Below are positions 4,880 through 6,071 of a DNA stretch of 6,071 nucleotides, piece by piece. The stretch's first letter is position 1, and each line of letters opens with the position of its first letter. The notes beneath the pieces are model-generated. The model did no database searches. It had not been told where the DNA came from and saw only the letters and a program-made list of their open reading frames with translations. Source of the stretch: Actinomycetota bacterium (GTDB lineage Bacteria; Actinomycetota; Acidimicrobiia; Acidimicrobiales; Aldehydirespiratoraceae); assembly GCA_012271125.1 (NCBI GenBank), contig JAAXHB010000226.1, positions 1-6,071 of the forward strand. The letters are read 5' to 3'. A program made the position numbers and the translations under genes.

Positions 4880-5902
4880 TCACCGGCACCGCGCAGCGTC
4901 ATATATCTCAATCTCTAGGCGGACGTCTGTACCAAGACGTTCAACATTGACAAAGCGTCCACGGGTTACGTCTTCAATAGTCCTAGCACCAGCACCTGAA
5001 ATCAACGGCTTGCCGTCATCGCCCCCGAAAACAGCAGGTGCCGCATAAATCACATAACGGTTGATCAAACCCGCCCGGGCAAATTCACCAATCGTGGATG
5101 CCCCGCCTTCAACTAGGACTTGCAGCACTCCTTCAGCCCCTAACTTCTCCAGCAACTCAGGCAACGAACCCATCCAGCTCTCACACGGCTGAACGGCAGC
5201 ATCAGATGGCACTTCGCCTAAAACAATCCGCCTCGGCTGACGCACTTCAGACGATGCCTGCTCACTCCAAAACCGTGTCACGTCCTCGGGCTGCCAGTCC
5301 CGAACGGTCAGTCGCGGGTTGTCTGCTCGAACAGTGCCTGCTCCCACAATCACCGCGTCAGAGCAGGCACGAAGCAGATGCGCGTCGGCTCTTGCTTCCG
5401 CAGATGTAATCCACTGCGAACTCCCGTCAGGTGCTGCCGTTCGCCCGTCCAAACTCGCCGCCATCTTCGCCACTACATAAGGCAGACCAGTCTGCCGATG
5501 ATGCAAATACGGTTTCAGTTGCTCTTCGATCTCATCAGCAAAAATCCCGACCCTCACTTCTATGCCGGCTTGGCAAAGGCGTTCCACTCCCCTACCGCGC
5601 ACCCGCTCATCCGGGTCTTCAACACCTATAACAACCTCCGCCACCCCCGCTTCGATGATCGCCTCAGCACAGGAAGATGTCGACCCCTGATGATCGCAAG
5701 GCTCCAACGTTGAGAACAGTGTCGCCCCCTGAGCCGCCACCCCCGCGAAATTCAAGGCATGCCGTTCAGCATGAAGCCCACCCGCTGGACTAGTCGCCCC
5801 AAAATATTGCGTGCCATCACTACCCAAAACCACACATCCCACCCACGGATTCGGACTCGTCAACCCCCTCACCTTCTCCCCAACCCCCACCGCAGATGTC
5901 AT
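4880..5902 (-). CDS. ribD: Bifunctional diaminohydroxyphosphoribosylaminopyrimidine deaminase / aminouracil phosphoribosyl reductase
   Basis: Performs two successive steps of riboflavin synthesis, deamination of the pyrimidine ring and NADPH-dependent reduction of the ribose, in the cytoplasm. With ATG at 5902 it is 340 residues, a normal length. Deaminase domain (1 to about 138): TSPNPWVGCVV (15-25), zinc site HAE (44-46) and EPCDHQGSTSSC (67-78, Cys69 and Cys78). Reductase domain (about 140-340): PYVVAKMAASLDGRTA (141-156), SQWITS (162-167), VIVGAGTVRADNPRLTVR (184-201), VLVEGGASTIGEF (263-275) and AAPAVFGG (287-294). I chose ATG 5902 because AGGTGA (5911-5916) lies 8 bases before it and the resulting N-terminus aligns with the family. 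GTG at 5914 abuts the previous stop and lacks a ribosome-binding site. It follows a MogA/MoaB-like gene by 12 bases and is not followed by other rib genes here; its stop is 6 bases from the convergent hisG stop. Confidence 0.96.
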   Translation of the reverse strand: MTSAVGVGEKVRGLTSPNPWVGCVVLGSDGTQYFGATSPAGGLHAERHALNFAGVAAQGATLFSTLEPCDHQGSTSSCAEAIIEAGVAEVVIGVEDPDERVRGRGVERLCQAGIEVRVGIFADEIEEQLKPYLHHRQTGLPYVVAKMAASLDGRTAAPDGSSQWITSAEARADAHLLRACSDAVIVGAGTVRADNPRLTVRDWQPEDVTRFWSEQASSEVRQPRRIVLGEVPSDAAVQPCESWMGSLPELLEKLGAEGVLQVLVEGGASTIGEFARAGLINRYVIYAAPAVFGGDDGKPLISGAGARTIEDVTRGRFVNVERLGTDVRLEIEIYDAARCR

Positions 5903-5929
5903 TTCATGGCTCACCTAGTGGGGGTGGGG
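5878..5929 (-). promoter_or_regulatory. Hairpin presenting the ribD ribosome-binding site and start codon in its loop
   Basis: On the transcribed strand, CCCCACCCCCAC (positions 5929 down to 5918) pairs with GTGGGGGTTGGGG (5890 down to 5878). This gives 12 base pairs, 10 of them G-C, with one bulged base at 5882. The 27-base loop (5891-5917) holds the stop codon of the upstream gene, the AGGTGA ribosome-binding site (5911-5916) and the ribD ATG (5900-5902). The pairing is seen directly; a regulatory role is inferred. Confidence 0.6.
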
Positions 5930-6071
5930 GTCGTAGTTGTCGACAAGAAGACGCACCGCGTGGTCGACAACGTCAATAACTGCGCCAATCGTCTCAACCG
6001 CACCAGACGCTGACCCTGGCGTATTGATGATCAACGATGTCCCGCAAGTCCCCGCCACTCCACGAGACAAC
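5915..6071 (-). CDS. MogA/MoaB-family molybdenum cofactor biosynthesis protein (partial, C-terminal end only)
   Basis: Only the last 51 codons are present; the start lies beyond the right edge. The frame reads LSRGVAGTCGTSLIINTPGS and continues with a helical stretch ending DHAVRLL, then the tail NYDPHPH and TAG. This matches the end of the MogA/MoaB family (usual form SRGVAGxxGxTLIVNLPGSP, then a final helix with HA.xLL). These proteins adenylylate molybdopterin or bind it during cofactor assembly in the cytoplasm. Differences from the usual motif are NTPGSA for NLPGSP and Cys-Gly in the preceding loop. The DPHPH tail is encoded by the C-rich arm of the hairpin in front of ribD. It ends 12 bases before ribD, so the two are probably co-transcribed. 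The family call is fairly secure; which subfamily cannot be told from this fragment. Confidence 0.75.
   Translation of the reverse strand, partial: LSRGVAGTCGTSLIINTPGSASGAVETIGAVIDVVDHAVRLLVDNYDPHPH

Noticed and set aside
5912..5914. GTG at 5914 as the ribD start
   Set aside because: It overlaps the likely ribosome-binding site for ATG 5902, has none of its own, and the shorter N-terminus already matches the family.
5903..6000. FMN riboswitch in front of ribD
   Set aside because: The upstream sequence is coding for the MogA/MoaB-like protein, and none of the conserved RFN-element strings is seen; only the simple start-site hairpin is present.

Overview
This is ordinary bacterial chromosome, densely coding, of moderate GC content (roughly 55 to 58 percent by eye). 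It holds housekeeping genes for translation, histidine and riboflavin synthesis, with no mobile element, CRISPR array, tRNA or rRNA. The minus-strand order infC-rpmI-rplT-TrmH-family methyltransferase-pheS, a DUF1844-like gene diverging from infC, and a long-form HisG suggest an actinomycete relative. The moderate GC and protein style make a member of class Acidimicrobiia my best guess, but that is inference.

Layout from left to right. Positions 1-3118, all minus strand, read infC (IF3), rpmI (L35), rplT (L20), a SpoU/TrmH-type RNA methyltransferase and pheS. pheS runs off the left edge and probably continues into pheT outside the window. Gaps are 43 and 20 bases in the ribosomal part, 105 bases before the methyltransferase, and about one base before pheS. 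Positions 3119-3332 are the divergent intergenic region. Positions 3333-4873, plus strand, hold the DUF1844-like gene and hisG, joined by a one-base stop/start overlap. Positions 4880-6071, minus strand, hold the end of a MogA/MoaB-type molybdopterin gene followed by ribD, which converges on hisG with only 6 bases between the stop codons.

The left cluster makes translation parts: an initiation factor, two large-subunit proteins, an RNA-modifying enzyme and an aminoacyl-tRNA synthetase subunit. hisG catalyses the first step of histidine synthesis, and ribD the second and third steps of riboflavin synthesis.

I found no undescribed system. The points most worth a second look are at the level of regulation. 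IF3 appears to start at a rare AUA codon, which would allow classical IF3 self-control. The ribD ribosome-binding site and start codon lie in the loop of a strong GC hairpin that also encodes the end of the upstream protein. Three exact tandem copies of a 17-base unit, plus a related palindrome, lie between rplT and the methyltransferase gene. IF3 and the DUF1844-like protein, encoded divergently, both carry low-complexity acidic tails.
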